From contig NZ_JUPI01000106.1 of NCBI RefSeq assembly GCF_001074805.1, positions 1 to 33,360 on the forward strand: DNA of 33,360 bases. The letters run 5' to 3'. This document shows, piece after piece, positions 15,551 to 25,237 of this stretch; position 1 is the stretch's first letter, and each line of letters begins with the position of its first letter. Source of the stretch: Streptococcus parasanguinis. GTDB lineage: Bacteria; Bacillota; Bacilli; Lactobacillales; Streptococcaceae. The notes beneath the pieces are model-generated. The model was not told the origin of the DNA, did not search any database, and saw nothing but the letters and a program-made list of their open reading frames with translations. The position numbers and the translations under genes are program-made.

Positions 15551-17209
15551 TTAAATCAAGCCTTCCAAGAGGCCTCTCATGAAGTTTTCTGAGTGGAATG
15601 GTCCGATGTCATCAATCTTTTCTCCGAAACCAATCAACTTCACTGGAATGTCCAACTCTTCACGGATCGCAAGGACGACCCCACCTCGAGCCGTTCCATC
15701 GATCTTGGTCAATACAATTCCTGTCACAGGTGTAATTTTTGAAAATTCTTTAGCTTGCACCAAGGCATTTTGACCGGTTGATGCATCGAGGGCTAGCAAG
15801 GTTTCATGCGGAGCATCAGGTACCACACGCTTGATAATGCGACCGATTTTTTCCAGCTCGGCCATGAGGTTGTCCTTGTTTTGCAGACGACCAGCTGTAT
15901 CAATCATCAGAACATCAATGTTTTCAGCGATCGCGCGTTCCATTCCATCAAAGACGACGCTAGCAGGATCTGATTTTTCAGGACCTGTTACAACTGGAAC
16001 GTCTACACGGCGTCCCCATTCTGCCAGTTGAGCCACTGCTCCTGCACGGAAAGTATCTGCTGCAACCAACATGACTTTCTTGCCCTCTTGTTTGTAGCGG
16101 TGGGCTAACTTCCCGATAGATGTGGTTTTACCAACTCCATTGACCCCAACAAAGAGCATGACCGTGAGACCATCTTGAAAACGAATGGCTTCATTAAATT
16201 GGCCATCCTTTTCATACAAGTCCACCAATTTTTCGATGATCACGCGCTTGAGAGCATCTGGTTTTTTGGCATTTTCCAAACGGGCTTCATAACGCAACTC
16301 TTCGGTTAAATTAGAGGCCACTTGAACCCCAACGTCACTCATGATCAAGAGTTCTTCCAATTCTTCAAAGAATTCTTCATCGACTGAACGGAAATTGGCA
16401 AAGAAGGCATTGAGGCGTGCTCCAAATCCAGTCCGTGTCTTTTTCAAGCTACGATCGTATTTTTCCTGAATGGTTTCTTGCTCTGGCTCAACCTCATCTG
16501 GAATTGGCGCCTCTGCCTCTTCAACAGTTCTTTCCTCAACGGTTGATGCAGCTTCTCCTTCAGGAAGTCTAGACTCGGCTTCTGCCACTTCTGAAGTTTC
16601 CTCCACTTGAGCGATCGCTTCTGATACTTCAGGTTCTGAAACCTCATCCTGAGCTTCTACTAGTTCTGGAGACTCCTCTTCTGTCGTGCTCTCTTCTACT
16701 GGCTCAGCGTCAGGTGATGGAGAGGCAATCGGTGACTCTTCTTCCAGGTCTATAACATCAATCTCATCTGCTTCTCCAACGGTTTCAGTTTCTTCCGCTT
16801 CAATTTTCACTTCTTCAAGAGGCTCAGTCTCCGTTTCATCAGCTAGTGGTGAAACTTCTTGAGGATTTGCTTCTGTTTGAGCAGGTTCAACGGCAACTGG
16901 AGACTCCTCTACTGGTGCTTGGTCTTCAGGAGTCTCTGATGTCACTTTTTCTTCAACAAGAGGTTCCTCTGCCGGCTCTTCTTGAGCGACGGTTGAAACA
17001 GGTTGATGAGTGGCTGCAATTCGCGCTTTGAGCTCTTGGTAGTAAGCCTCCATATCAGCGATTTTTTGCTCTTCCTTGCCATTTAAGGTAGCCGCCGGCT
17101 CCTCTTTGACAGTTTCTTCAACCTCCGTACTTTCCGTTACTTCTTCTGAAGACGGAAGCACTTTTTCAGTTTCTTCTTTTTTTCCAAATAAACGATCAAA
17201 TAATCCCAT
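15551..17209 (-). CDS. ftsY: Signal recognition particle receptor FtsY
   Basis: 552 residues. FtsY receives ribosome-SRP complexes at the membrane through a GTPase heterodimer with Ffh. The N-terminus MGLFDRLFGKK is a membrane-binding amphipathic stretch. Residues about 15-245 form a long, very acidic, low-complexity A domain (Glu/Pro/Val/Ala). The NG domain follows: GVNGVGKTT near residue 354, DTAGRLQNKDNLM, and TKIDGTARGG. The A domain makes it much longer than many FtsY proteins; such variable acidic A domains are known in streptococci. The ATG directly abuts the stop of the HAD gene; ribosome site GGAGAG. Confidence 0.95.
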   Translation of the reverse strand: MGLFDRLFGKKEETEKVLPSSEEVTESTEVEETVKEEPAATLNGKEEQKIADMEAYYQELKARIAATHQPVSTVAQEEPAEEPLVEEKVTSETPEDQAPVEESPVAVEPAQTEANPQEVSPLADETETEPLEEVKIEAEETETVGEADEIDVIDLEEESPIASPSPDAEPVEESTTEEESPELVEAQDEVSEPEVSEAIAQVEETSEVAEAESRLPEGEAASTVEERTVEEAEAPIPDEVEPEQETIQEKYDRSLKKTRTGFGARLNAFFANFRSVDEEFFEELEELLIMSDVGVQVASNLTEELRYEARLENAKKPDALKRVIIEKLVDLYEKDGQFNEAIRFQDGLTVMLFVGVNGVGKTTSIGKLAHRYKQEGKKVMLVAADTFRAGAVAQLAEWGRRVDVPVVTGPEKSDPASVVFDGMERAIAENIDVLMIDTAGRLQNKDNLMAELEKIGRIIKRVVPDAPHETLLALDASTGQNALVQAKEFSKITPVTGIVLTKIDGTARGGVVLAIREELDIPVKLIGFGEKIDDIGPFHSENFMRGLLEGLI

Positions 17210-18031
17210 TTATTCACTCTCCTTTAGCACATAATTTTCAATTGCCCATGCGACGGCATCTTGGTCATTGGTCACAGGGGCCACAAGCGCTGCAACTTCC
17301 TTCACTGCTGGAATCGCATTGCCCATGGCAACCCCCAGTCCAGCCCATTGTATCATAGACAGGTCATTGGCTTCATCTCCACAGGCCATGACTTGATCTG
17401 CCTTAAGACCCAAAATAGCTACCAGTGCCTCTAAACCTGTCGCCTTGTGAACATATTTAGGGCACCATTCCAGCAACATTTCCCGAGATTTAAAAATTTC
17501 ATAGTCTTGAAATAAGTCCGGCCTAATCTGCTTGATCGCTGCATCTAAAAAGTCTTGATCAACGGCTGTCACACACTTGTTGTAGGAAATCGTGGATGGC
17601 AGGTCTTTAAAATCTGTCTCAATAAAGTTCAGGTAGGGATTGTAAAGGGAATAGAGAGACTTTCGATCTGCATGAATCTCATAAACCCTTCCCTCACTGA
17701 TAGCATCCAGCGGAAGGCCTAGACGAGCTGTTTCAGCATGAATGGTTGCGACATCTTCTGGCGCCAAGACAACTTTTGAGAGGATTTCTCCATTATTTCG
17801 CTGCACTAGACCACCGTTGAAGGTAATCGTATACTCTTCTTTGAGGCCTGCTGTTCCCAATTCTTCCAAAAGAAAATCCATGGCTTTCAAGGGGCGACCA
17901 GTGGTTAGAACCACCTTGACACCTTGGGCCTGTGCAGCAGCGAGGGCTGCTCTATTGCGAGGGGAGATCTTTTTTTCTGAATTGAGAAGGGTCCCATCTA
18001 AATCCAGCGCAATCAAGGAAATCTGACTCAT
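17210..18031 (-). CDS. Cof-type HAD-IIB hydrolase
   Basis: 273 residues. HAD motif I DLDGTLLNSEK is near residue 10 (two catalytic Asp), motif II VLTTGRP near 40, and motif IV GDEANDLSMIQWAG in the C-terminal part, with a type IIB cap between. These enzymes dephosphorylate small phosphorylated metabolites; the exact substrate cannot be told from sequence. It overlaps its upstream paralogue by ATGA and abuts ftsY. The tandem pair between smc and ftsY is the known streptococcal order. Confidence 0.9.
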   Translation of the reverse strand: MSQISLIALDLDGTLLNSEKKISPRNRAALAAAQAQGVKVVLTTGRPLKAMDFLLEELGTAGLKEEYTITFNGGLVQRNNGEILSKVVLAPEDVATIHAETARLGLPLDAISEGRVYEIHADRKSLYSLYNPYLNFIETDFKDLPSTISYNKCVTAVDQDFLDAAIKQIRPDLFQDYEIFKSREMLLEWCPKYVHKATGLEALVAILGLKADQVMACGDEANDLSMIQWAGLGVAMGNAIPAVKEVAALVAPVTNDQDAVAWAIENYVLKESE

Positions 18032-18834
18032 ACAATTTCCTCCATGTAGCGTAGGACAGAACCCGTCGCATGGTGGCCGATGACTGTTTCAGCAATCGCT
18101 AAGATTTCAGGACGTGCATTTTCTGGCGCTACAGGATGGCCCACGACTTGCATCATATGGAGGTCATTTAGGTTATCTCCAAAAGCCATCACCTGATCCA
18201 TCGAGATCCCTAGTTTATCCGCTAAGGCAGTAATGGCCACTCCCTTATCGACATAATCGAGGACAATGTCAATCGATTCAAAACCTGTCGTCATCGCTTT
18301 GACACCGGGGATATTCTCAGTGACCCATTGCTCACCTTCAAGAACAAGAGCTGCATCAAAGTTGGTGGTCAATTTGAAAATTTCATCCTGAATATCCGCT
18401 AGACTTTTCACTTTTTGAATGTTTTCATTGTAGTGCTGACTCAAGGCCAGATAGTCGGGATCTACTGTTTCTAAGACATAGCTTCCTTTTTTTCCCGTCA
18501 AAAGCAGTTTATTGGGGTCTGCATAAGGTGAGGATTTCAAAGCTTCAAAAACACCCAAATAAAAGTCTTTGGACATAGTCGCTTCGTAGAGATCTTCTCC
18601 ATGAAATTCTACCACACTACCATTTTCAGCAATGAAAATCATCTGGTCCTCAAATCCTTTAAAGAGGGATTTGAGAGAAAGAAGGGCACGGCCACTCGCA
18701 GCAGCAAAATAAATGCCTTTTTCTTTGCAGCTTGCTAATACCTTGCGTAAAAGGTCTTGATCATACTGATGTTGGTCATTTAGAAAGGTTCCATCCATAT
18801 CCGTAGCGATCAATTTAATATCATTATTCTTCAT
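18028..18834 (-). CDS. Cof-type HAD-IIB hydrolase (second copy)
   Basis: 268 residues. Motif I DMDGTFLNDQHQ at about residue 12, motif II AAASGRA, and motif IV GDNLNDLHMMQVVG near the end. Same family and fold as its downstream neighbour but clearly diverged, so this is an old duplication rather than a recent copy. Phosphatase of unknown substrate. Its start overlaps the smc end by 11 bases, so translation is likely coupled. Confidence 0.9.
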   Translation of the reverse strand: MKNNDIKLIATDMDGTFLNDQHQYDQDLLRKVLASCKEKGIYFAAASGRALLSLKSLFKGFEDQMIFIAENGSVVEFHGEDLYEATMSKDFYLGVFEALKSSPYADPNKLLLTGKKGSYVLETVDPDYLALSQHYNENIQKVKSLADIQDEIFKLTTNFDAALVLEGEQWVTENIPGVKAMTTGFESIDIVLDYVDKGVAITALADKLGISMDQVMAFGDNLNDLHMMQVVGHPVAPENARPEILAIAETVIGHHATGSVLRYMEEIV

Positions 18835-21800
18835 TTTCTAAGTCTTTCAATTTTACTGAGACGATTTTAGAAACCCCAGATTCTTGCATGGTCACACCAT
18901 AGATGGAATCTGCAGCTGACATGGTTCCCTTCCGGTGCGTTACGACAATAAATTGGCTTTCCTTATCAAAGCGGTTCAGATAATCCCCAAAGCGCTTGAC
19001 ATTGGCCTCATCTAGGGCAGCCTCTACCTCATCTAAAATGACAAATGGAATAGTCTTGACACGAATAATCGAGAACAAGAGAGCCAAGGCAGATAAGGCC
19101 TTTTCTCCACCACTCATGAGGTTTAAGGATTGGATCTTTTTACCAGGTGGCTGCACAGAAATCTCAACACCAGCTGTCAGAAGATCTGGCTCTGTCAGAA
19201 TCAAATCAGCAGAACCCCCACCAAACATTTGACGGAAAGTAACTTTAAAGGATTCACGAATGGCTTCAAAAGTTGATTTAAAACGTTCCTTGACTTCGTC
19301 ATTCATGTCGTTGATGGTAGACAGAAGCATGTTTTTCGCAGCCAAGACATCCTCACGCTGGCTCGAAAGGAAATCAAAGCGCCCCTTCACCTCGTCGTAC
19401 TGCTCGATCGCATCCACATTGACTGGACCAAGTGCCTTAATATCTTTTTCTATGCTCTTGAGCTGGTTTTCAGCTGCTGCAAGATTTTCAACAGGTTTGG
19501 CCTGTTCTTTGGCTTGGTCAAAGCTTTGCATGAATTCATCGGTAATTTGCGTTAAGAGCTTGTTCAAACGATCCGCATGCTTTTCACGTGTCGCTTCAGC
19601 CTTGGCTTGTTGACGAATCCACTCTTCGTTTTTCTTGCGCGCTTGTTCCATCTGTTCTGCCACATCTTCGGCCTGGCCTTCCAAATCATCTAGTTCAAAG
19701 CGTTTCCGAATGACCCCTTGTTCCAGTTCCGTTTTCTTGGCTTGGGCCTGTGTCAATTGGTTGGCTAGCTGCTCTACATCCACTGTCTGAACTTTGGCCT
19801 CGCCTTGTTCAATCAGCAATTGCAACTGATGCTCTTCTACTTCCAACTGAGAGATCGTTTCTTCCAAGCGACGAGCATCTGTTTGTTCGTAGCTTTGTTG
19901 GCTCTTATATTCCGTCTGTTGGAGTCGCAATTCTGCCAATTGCTCTTGCAGGTTTTGCACCTTTTGTTGTAGGACATCTTTATCCGACTTCATGGTTTCA
20001 ATGTCGCGATTCAAGTTTTCTTTTTGAAGCTCAATGGCTGCCAATTGCTCAGTAAGGGACTCCTGCTCTTCTTGTAGAGATTGGGTCGCATCTGTTGCCA
20101 ATTCTGACTTCAAAGCCTCTAAGAGTTCCTGAATTTCTTTCAGTTGCTCTTGGCTTTGTTGGTAGGCCAATTGGGCCCGCTGTTGCTCCAGACGCGCTTG
20201 CTCACCCTGGCTTTGAATAGAGGCCAAGTATTCTTGCGCCTGCTTGAGCAGATTGTCCTTGGTCTCTACCTCCTGCTCTGCTTCTCTTAAACGAGCATCC
20301 AGAGCTTGCATTTCCTGTTTTAAACTATCTAATTCTGGTTTGACAAAGACTGTATTTTGGGAACGATTGGCACCACCAGCGTAAGATCCACCCGTCCGCA
20401 ATTCGGTCCCATCCAGGGTCACCATCCGAACTTGATAGTTGACTGTACGAGCCGCCTCACGCGCATGCTCCGTCGTGTCAAAGATGGCCGTTACTCCAAG
20501 CAAGTTTTGGAAAATCTGTTCAAAACGATGCTCATAGGTCATCAAGTCACTCGCAATTCCTAAAAATCCTGCACTGGTTTGAATCAACTCCAGATTACGA
20601 GAAGAGAGTTGACGGGCTTTGATCGTCGTGAGCGGTAAGAAAGTAGCCCGTCCTAAGCGATTGCGTTTCAAGTAGTCAATCGCTCGTGTTGCGGCCTTTT
20701 CATCCTCGACAATGATCTGTTGGCTACTAGCTCCCAGAGCAATTTCAAGCGCCGTCTGGTAGTCTTTTGAAAAACTCAAATTCTCACTAACAGCCCCACA
20801 GATGCCTCCTAGACGGTCCGCTTCTTGCAAGACACTCTTGACACCTGCATAGAAGTTACTATGGTTCTTCTGGATGGCTTCCAAACTATTGATCCGCGCC
20901 CGTTTGTTTTTGCTCTCATCCATCAAGTCAAACATGGCCTTTTGAGCCTCTTGGTAGGCGGCTTTGGCCTGCTCCACTTTTACCAATTGATCTTGGTATT
21001 CTGCTAATAGACCTTTGACCGTCGCTTGTGCCTGATCCAACTCCTCCAATTGTCGAACTTCTTTTTCCTTAGCAGCTTCAAAATTGGATTGCGCCTTGGT
21101 CAAGTCCTCTTGACGATGGCTAGATTCTTGCAGTAGTGCTTGGATCCGGCTCTCAATCGCTGTCCGCTCATTCGATTTTTCAGCCTCTGTCTGCAAGAGC
21201 GCGACATACTGCTCACGTAGATGCTCAATGACTTGTTCCGGATCTTCTTCATAGTTGGCTAATTCTTTTTCCAACTCGTCTTGTTGCTGACGGTTCTCTA
21301 TCAGTCTTTGTTGAAGAGTTGCTAGCGTCTCTTGTTTTTGAGCCAGCTCTTTTTTCGCTTCTTCCAGACGGGCCAAAACAGCATCTAGTCGCTCTAGATT
21401 TTCCTTGCGACTATGGGCTGCCTGGCTTGATTGCAGCTTAGCGACTTCGATTTGCTTTTCCAAATCACTGATCAGACGAGTAACCTCAAGCAAACTGGCC
21501 TGATCTTCAGCCAAGCTCGCATCCAACTGATGGCGGGCTTTCTTGATGCGGAGGTTATCTTCTTCTAAGACCTGACGACGTTGGTAATAAGAGGCCAACT
21601 GTTCTTGAATGGCTTTTTCCTCTTGATCAGCCTTTTCATAAAGGTCCTTTGTCAGATCGACTTGAGCGACTAAAACGTCCAGTAAGAGAACCTGGCGTTC
21701 TTGGTCTAATTCCAAGAAACGACGAGCAACCGTTGCTTGCTTTTCAAGAGGCTGGATTTGTCCTTCTAATTCATAGAGGATGTCCTCTAGACGGTCCAAA

Positions 21801-22360
21801 TTCTCCTGGGTTTGATTCAGCTTGGTCTCCGTTTCCTTGCGCCGCGTCTTAAATTTCAAGACACCAGCAGCTTCCTCAAAGATAGCCCGGCGTTCTTCCG
21901 GTTTGGAGTTAAAGATTTCCTCTACACGACCTTGGGAGATAATCGAGAAAGAATCCCGTCCCAACCCAGTATCCATGAACAAATCATGCACATCTCTGAG
22001 ACGTACTTTCTTACCATCGATCTTGTACTCGCTGTCTCCCGAGCGATAAATATGGCGTTCGACCCGAATTTCTTTCCCCGCTTGTTGGATAAAACCATCC
22101 TGGTTATCTAAGACAACCGTGACACAAGCATAATTCAGCGGTTTACGCGATTCTGTCCCTGCAAAGATAACATCGGGCATCTTGCCCCCACGTAGACTCT
22201 TGACACTGGATTCACCCAAGGCCCAACGCAAGCTCTCTGTGATATTTGATTTTCCAGATCCATTAGGCCCTACAACGGCAGTAACCCCTTTGTCAAATAC
22301 GACCTTGGTCTTATCCGCAAAGGATTTGAAGCCTTGGATTTCAATCTCTTTTAGATACAT
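18824..22360 (-). CDS. smc: Chromosome segregation protein SMC
   Basis: 1178 residues, full length. Walker A GPNGSGKS is at residues 31-38. Two long coiled-coil arms (about 165-500 and 680-1000) flank a hinge near 510-660 ([13 protein letters not shown], then GGSYAGG at its end). The C-terminal head has the ABC signature [11 protein letters not shown] and Walker [14 protein letters not shown]. With ScpA and ScpB it forms the condensin that loads and compacts the chromosome; scpAB are not in this window. It overlaps the end of rnc by 10 bases, the conserved rnc-smc order. Confidence 0.97.
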   Translation of the reverse strand: MYLKEIEIQGFKSFADKTKVVFDKGVTAVVGPNGSGKSNITESLRWALGESSVKSLRGGKMPDVIFAGTESRKPLNYACVTVVLDNQDGFIQQAGKEIRVERHIYRSGDSEYKIDGKKVRLRDVHDLFMDTGLGRDSFSIISQGRVEEIFNSKPEERRAIFEEAAGVLKFKTRRKETETKLNQTQENLDRLEDILYELEGQIQPLEKQATVARRFLELDQERQVLLLDVLVAQVDLTKDLYEKADQEEKAIQEQLASYYQRRQVLEEDNLRIKKARHQLDASLAEDQASLLEVTRLISDLEKQIEVAKLQSSQAAHSRKENLERLDAVLARLEEAKKELAQKQETLATLQQRLIENRQQQDELEKELANYEEDPEQVIEHLREQYVALLQTEAEKSNERTAIESRIQALLQESSHRQEDLTKAQSNFEAAKEKEVRQLEELDQAQATVKGLLAEYQDQLVKVEQAKAAYQEAQKAMFDLMDESKNKRARINSLEAIQKNHSNFYAGVKSVLQEADRLGGICGAVSENLSFSKDYQTALEIALGASSQQIIVEDEKAATRAIDYLKRNRLGRATFLPLTTIKARQLSSRNLELIQTSAGFLGIASDLMTYEHRFEQIFQNLLGVTAIFDTTEHAREAARTVNYQVRMVTLDGTELRTGGSYAGGANRSQNTVFVKPELDSLKQEMQALDARLREAEQEVETKDNLLKQAQEYLASIQSQGEQARLEQQRAQLAYQQSQEQLKEIQELLEALKSELATDATQSLQEEQESLTEQLAAIELQKENLNRDIETMKSDKDVLQQKVQNLQEQLAELRLQQTEYKSQQSYEQTDARRLEETISQLEVEEHQLQLLIEQGEAKVQTVDVEQLANQLTQAQAKKTELEQGVIRKRFELDDLEGQAEDVAEQMEQARKKNEEWIRQQAKAEATREKHADRLNKLLTQITDEFMQSFDQAKEQAKPVENLAAAENQLKSIEKDIKALGPVNVDAIEQYDEVKGRFDFLSSQREDVLAAKNMLLSTINDMNDEVKERFKSTFEAIRESFKVTFRQMFGGGSADLILTEPDLLTAGVEISVQPPGKKIQSLNLMSGGEKALSALALLFSIIRVKTIPFVILDEVEAALDEANVKRFGDYLNRFDKESQFIVVTHRKGTMSAADSIYGVTMQESGVSKIVSVKLKDLENEE

Positions 22361-23052
22361 GAGCCATCATTCCTCGTTTCAACTGCATTGCGGGCTGCTT
22401 CCTGTTCCGCTAATTTCTTGGAGCGACCATGACCGTGTCCTAGGGTTTTGCCGTTCACGAACACTTCCACTTCAAACTCCTTTGCATGAGCGGGACCAGA
22501 CTCATTTACCACTTGGTACTGAATTTCCACATCCCCGTGAACCTGCAACAGTTCTTGCAAACGGGTCTTGTAGTCAATAACTTGGGAAAATTGACCCGTT
22601 TCAACCTTAGGAATCATGACCTGATAGACAAAGCGCTTGACAGCTTCCACTCCTTGATCTAAGAGCAAGGCACCTAAAAAGGCTTCAAACAAATCGCCAA
22701 GAATCGTATCGCGGTCCCGACCGCCTGATTTTTCTTCGCCTTTGCCTAGTTTGATATAACGGTCAAATTGGCAATCCCGAGAAAAACCAGCCAGACTTTC
22801 TTCACGGACAATCATGGAACGGAATTTAGACAAATCTCCCTCAGGTCTGTTTGGGTGTTCCTTATACAAATATTCGGAAATAACTAATTGAAGAACAGCG
22901 TCTCCTAAAAATTCCAAACGTTCGTTATGTGAAATTTTTAAGAGGCGGTGCTCATTGGCATAAGACGTGTGTGTAAAAGCTGTATCTAATAAACTGCTAT
23001 CTGAAAAAACGATCTGAAACCGTTCCGATAACAGGGCTTGTAATTTCTCCAT
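22351..23052 (-). CDS. rnc: Ribonuclease III
   Basis: 233 residues from [12 protein letters not shown], which aligns with the start of pneumococcal RNase III. Signature [13 protein letters not shown] is at about 42-54, with the catalytic acidic residues there and in [15 protein letters not shown] double-stranded RNA-binding domain fills the C-terminus ([14 protein letters not shown], then [12 protein letters not shown]). It processes rRNA precursors and structured mRNAs. An upstream in-frame ATG at 23077-23079 would add nine residues; it lies only 7-8 bases after the -10, so it could be used on a leaderless mRNA. First gene of the operon that runs to ftsY. Confidence 0.95.
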   Translation of the reverse strand: MEKLQALLSERFQIVFSDSSLLDTAFTHTSYANEHRLLKISHNERLEFLGDAVLQLVISEYLYKEHPNRPEGDLSKFRSMIVREESLAGFSRDCQFDRYIKLGKGEEKSGGRDRDTILGDLFEAFLGALLLDQGVEAVKRFVYQVMIPKVETGQFSQVIDYKTRLQELLQVHGDVEIQYQVVNESGPAHAKEFEVEVFVNGKTLGHGHGRSKKLAEQEAARNAVETRNDGSCI

Positions 23053-23086
23053 AGGAAGCCTACTTTCTAATAAATTCATACCTTTA

Positions 23087-23095
23087 AGTATACCA
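23087..23095 (-). promoter_or_regulatory. rnc: Extended -10 promoter of the rnc operon
   Basis: Minus-strand TGG-TATACT (hexamer 23087-23092), start near 23080. The extended -10 lies almost wholly in the 11-bp repeat that flanks the integrated element, so the -35 region now comes from element DNA. Confidence 0.6.
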
Positions 23096-23099
23096 AAAA
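23089..23099 (+). repeat. Candidate attachment site, left copy
   Basis: TATACCAAAAA, repeated in the same orientation at 27566-27576 just past the integrase terminator. The two copies bracket all element genes. The core is short, so this is a candidate only. Confidence 0.4.
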
Positions 23100-23350
23100 T
23101 TTATAATGAATGCTATTAGATATCAGTTAGGTTCGGTTAGATATCGATCAAATTAATTGAATACCGTGTTTGTAAAATTACTTCATGAATAATATTCATC
23201 TTCAATTTCCGTATTTCTAAATCTTATTAAACTAACATCCATTTCCTTCGGTCGGTTATATTTCTTCCCTCCTTGTTATTTCATTCCCTATTGTTATTTG
23301 TTATAATTAAAACATAAACGTTTGGGATTGAAATATTAAGGAGTATTACT
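23100..23350. other. AT-rich left end of the element, no gene
   Basis: No coding signal. Contains two direct copies of TTAGATATC (23116-23124 and 23137-23145, 21 bases apart) that could be integrase arm-binding sites. A plus-strand promoter for the next gene ends it: TGT-TATAAT with the hexamer at 23302-23307. Confidence 0.4.
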
Positions 23351-23806
23351 ATGAAAATAGGAGTTAGAAAACCTAGTCTTTCAAAAAGTCTAAAAGCTAG
23401 AACCACTTCCAAATTAAAAAGGCAGGTTAAACGATCTGTTCTACCAACTTATGGTCAAAAAGGAACCGATATTATTAAAAATCCTAAGCGTGCTATCTAC
23501 AACAAAATTTACAATCAAACTACTGTCGATGCTTTAGGAAGCATAAAAAAAGGAAAATCACAGAAACAAAATCAAGCGATTAACACATTGGTTGATAAAA
23601 AAATCCACCCTGCATCTTCGTGGTACTTTCCAGTGGGGTTGCTTGCGTTTTGTACCTTGTTGTATTTCGTCATAAACCCAACAATTGGATTTATTCTTTT
23701 GTGTTTGACTATTATTTTATATATTGTAAACATCAAAAATAATCCTTTTAAAACAAAAAAAGATATCCAAGAAGCCTTGGACGAAATTCAGAAATCTGAA
23801 GAATGA
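23351..23806 (+). CDS. Element-encoded basic membrane protein
   Basis: 151 residues. A strongly basic N-terminus (about 1-60: VRKPSLSKSLKARTTSKLKR, then NPKRAIYNKIYNQTT) precedes two membrane segments (about 91-111 and 113-127) and a charged tail. The start has an excellent ribosome site (AAGGAG, 7 bases). I recall similar basic K-P-S-x-x-K-S proteins in prophage lysogeny regions, but cannot name a family or function. It is AT-rich compared with the core genes and is the first gene of the element, divergent from rnc. A small hairpin (AACCTC/GAGGTT, 23806-23825) follows without a T run. Confidence 0.65.
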   Translation: MKIGVRKPSLSKSLKARTTSKLKRQVKRSVLPTYGQKGTDIIKNPKRAIYNKIYNQTTVDALGSIKKGKSQKQNQAINTLVDKKIHPASSWYFPVGLLAFCTLLYFVINPTIGFILLCLTIILYIVNIKNNPFKTKKDIQEALDEIQKSEE

Positions 23807-23888
23807 ACCTCGAAATAGAGAGGTTATGAACAATGTTAGTTGGATCCTTGAACATGAATAAGTGATGTTGTTAATGAAAGGATAATAA

Positions 23889-24845
23889 ATGGGTTTTATA
23901 AAGAAGATGTTTGATCATTTCAAACAAACTGCTACTGCTACTGAAACTAATAAGATAACACGTGAAGATGATACGCTACAAATTGGTGATATAGTTCTTT
24001 TGTATTGGATTGATACAAACAATGGGGATTTTTTCCCATCATATTTTGAACAGGAATATAAAATCAACCCTCAACTTCATAGAAATAAATTAATCCGACT
24101 AGGATTGCTGACATTTCAAAAATCAGAAAAAAGTTTATCTAAGCTTAAAGTTGCAGAGTTAAAAGAGATTTTAAAAGCTAAGTCTTTGCCAGTTAGTGGT
24201 AAAAAATATGACCTCATACAAAGAATTATGAATAATTTTGATCTGCTAGAAGATAGTATCCCATCATCGATTTGTACCACGAATACAGGGCAACAGATTT
24301 TAATTAATTACGAAGATCTTATTAGAGCACACAAAGATCCATATATATCGGCAATTGAATATATGGAATACTCTGAAAATGACCCTTACCTTTCATATGA
24401 CATTATTAAAATTAAAATTTTGAACGACCGGATCAATAACAATATCAACTCTAAATTATTTGGTCTTGTTAGAAATGACTGCCATGCCTTTGGTTGCTTC
24501 TTTCTAGATAAGAAAGATTATAAGTTAGCATTGAAATATTTTATCGAAACAATGTTATTTGATTGTTCTGGTCTTAGTAATAGTTATGAGTATATAAAAG
24601 GTCCTATCTATAGCCCACCTATGACTAATAGTTATGTTGTTACAACTATCCGCAATATCGCAGAAGAGTGCGACTTAGATGATTATAATTCCGCATTTGA
24701 ACTTGCAAAAAAAGAAATAGAAAGCTTGAAGAAAAAAATGTTTCTTACAGAAGGAGACTTTAGTTTTATTAAGAGTAACCTTCTGACAGAAGATCTTTTC
24801 GTAATAGAAGAATATCTTAAAAAATACAGTGAATTCGCCCTTTAA
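23889..24845 (+). CDS. SAP domain-containing protein
   Basis: 318 residues. A SAP motif occupies about 83-117 (LSKLKVAELKEILKAKSLPVSGKKYDLIQRI), the helix-extended loop-helix fold that usually binds DNA; here it is preceded by a region about 30-80 that looks globular. The C-terminal two thirds is a helix-rich domain with DYKLALKYFIETMLFDCSG, suggestive of a helical repeat. No catalytic motif is visible. Similar SAP proteins occur in Firmicute prophages and elements; function unknown. Ribosome site AAAGGA, 6-7 bases before ATG. Confidence 0.75.
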   Translation: MGFIKKMFDHFKQTATATETNKITREDDTLQIGDIVLLYWIDTNNGDFFPSYFEQEYKINPQLHRNKLIRLGLLTFQKSEKSLSKLKVAELKEILKAKSLPVSGKKYDLIQRIMNNFDLLEDSIPSSICTTNTGQQILINYEDLIRAHKDPYISAIEYMEYSENDPYLSYDIIKIKILNDRINNNINSKLFGLVRNDCHAFGCFFLDKKDYKLALKYFIETMLFDCSGLSNSYEYIKGPIYSPPMTNSYVVTTIRNIAEECDLDDYNSAFELAKKEIESLKKKMFLTEGDFSFIKSNLLTEDLFVIEEYLKKYSEFAL

Positions 24846-24932
24846 TTCTTAATAGACAGCTGGCATTCATCAATAAACATTGATTTCGGCGGTCCTTAAA
24901 ATGTAAATAGGAATTAAAAGAGGAGGTTCATT

Positions 24933-25163
24933 GTGCTCATTTTTGGTGATTATGTATTTGTAAAATTGACAGTAGAGCTTCCAATTAAAACAGTTGGAGT
25001 GTTTGACTACGAGGGAGAGGCCTATATCAAACAACTTATTATCGAGAAAGACATGGCATATTTAAGAAGTTTTAACAAGAAATACAAAGATATACCGATT
25101 GATTCAAACAGTGATTTTAGGATCATTGGTAAAGTTGTAGATGTGTACAGGGAAGAAAAATAA
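24933..25163 (+). CDS. C-terminal fragment of an S24 (LexA/CI-like) repressor
   Basis: 76 residues from GTG, with ribosome site AGAGGAGG at 6 bases. The sequence FGDYVFVKLTVELP, then GVFDYEGEAYIKQL, then RSFNKKYKDIPI and FRIIGKVV follows the S24 peptidase domain of phage repressors. Lys33 matches the catalytic lysine. The catalytic serine motif and the DNA-binding domain are missing, and the upstream frame hits a stop at 24915-24917. So this is a 5'-deleted repressor, yet with a good start signal. It may be a relic or a short protein that mixes into repressor dimers; the latter is speculation. Confidence 0.6.
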   Translation: MLIFGDYVFVKLTVELPIKTVGVFDYEGEAYIKQLIIEKDMAYLRSFNKKYKDIPIDSNSDFRIIGKVVDVYREEK

Positions 25164-25237
25164 AAAAACCATTGTAAATTAAATGATGGTGGTTGACGAA
25201 TATAATGATTTGATTAGCTAGAAAGGAAACATTTATT

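Noticed and set aside
19260..19613. Plus-strand open frame of 117 codons opposite smc
   Set aside because: It mirrors the SMC coding frame; serine/alanine-rich translation is typical of an antisense shadow.
23100..23350. CRISPR or tandem repeat array
   Set aside because: Only two 9-base copies of TTAGATATC, no regular spacers; no CRISPR array or tRNA gene was seen anywhere in the window.
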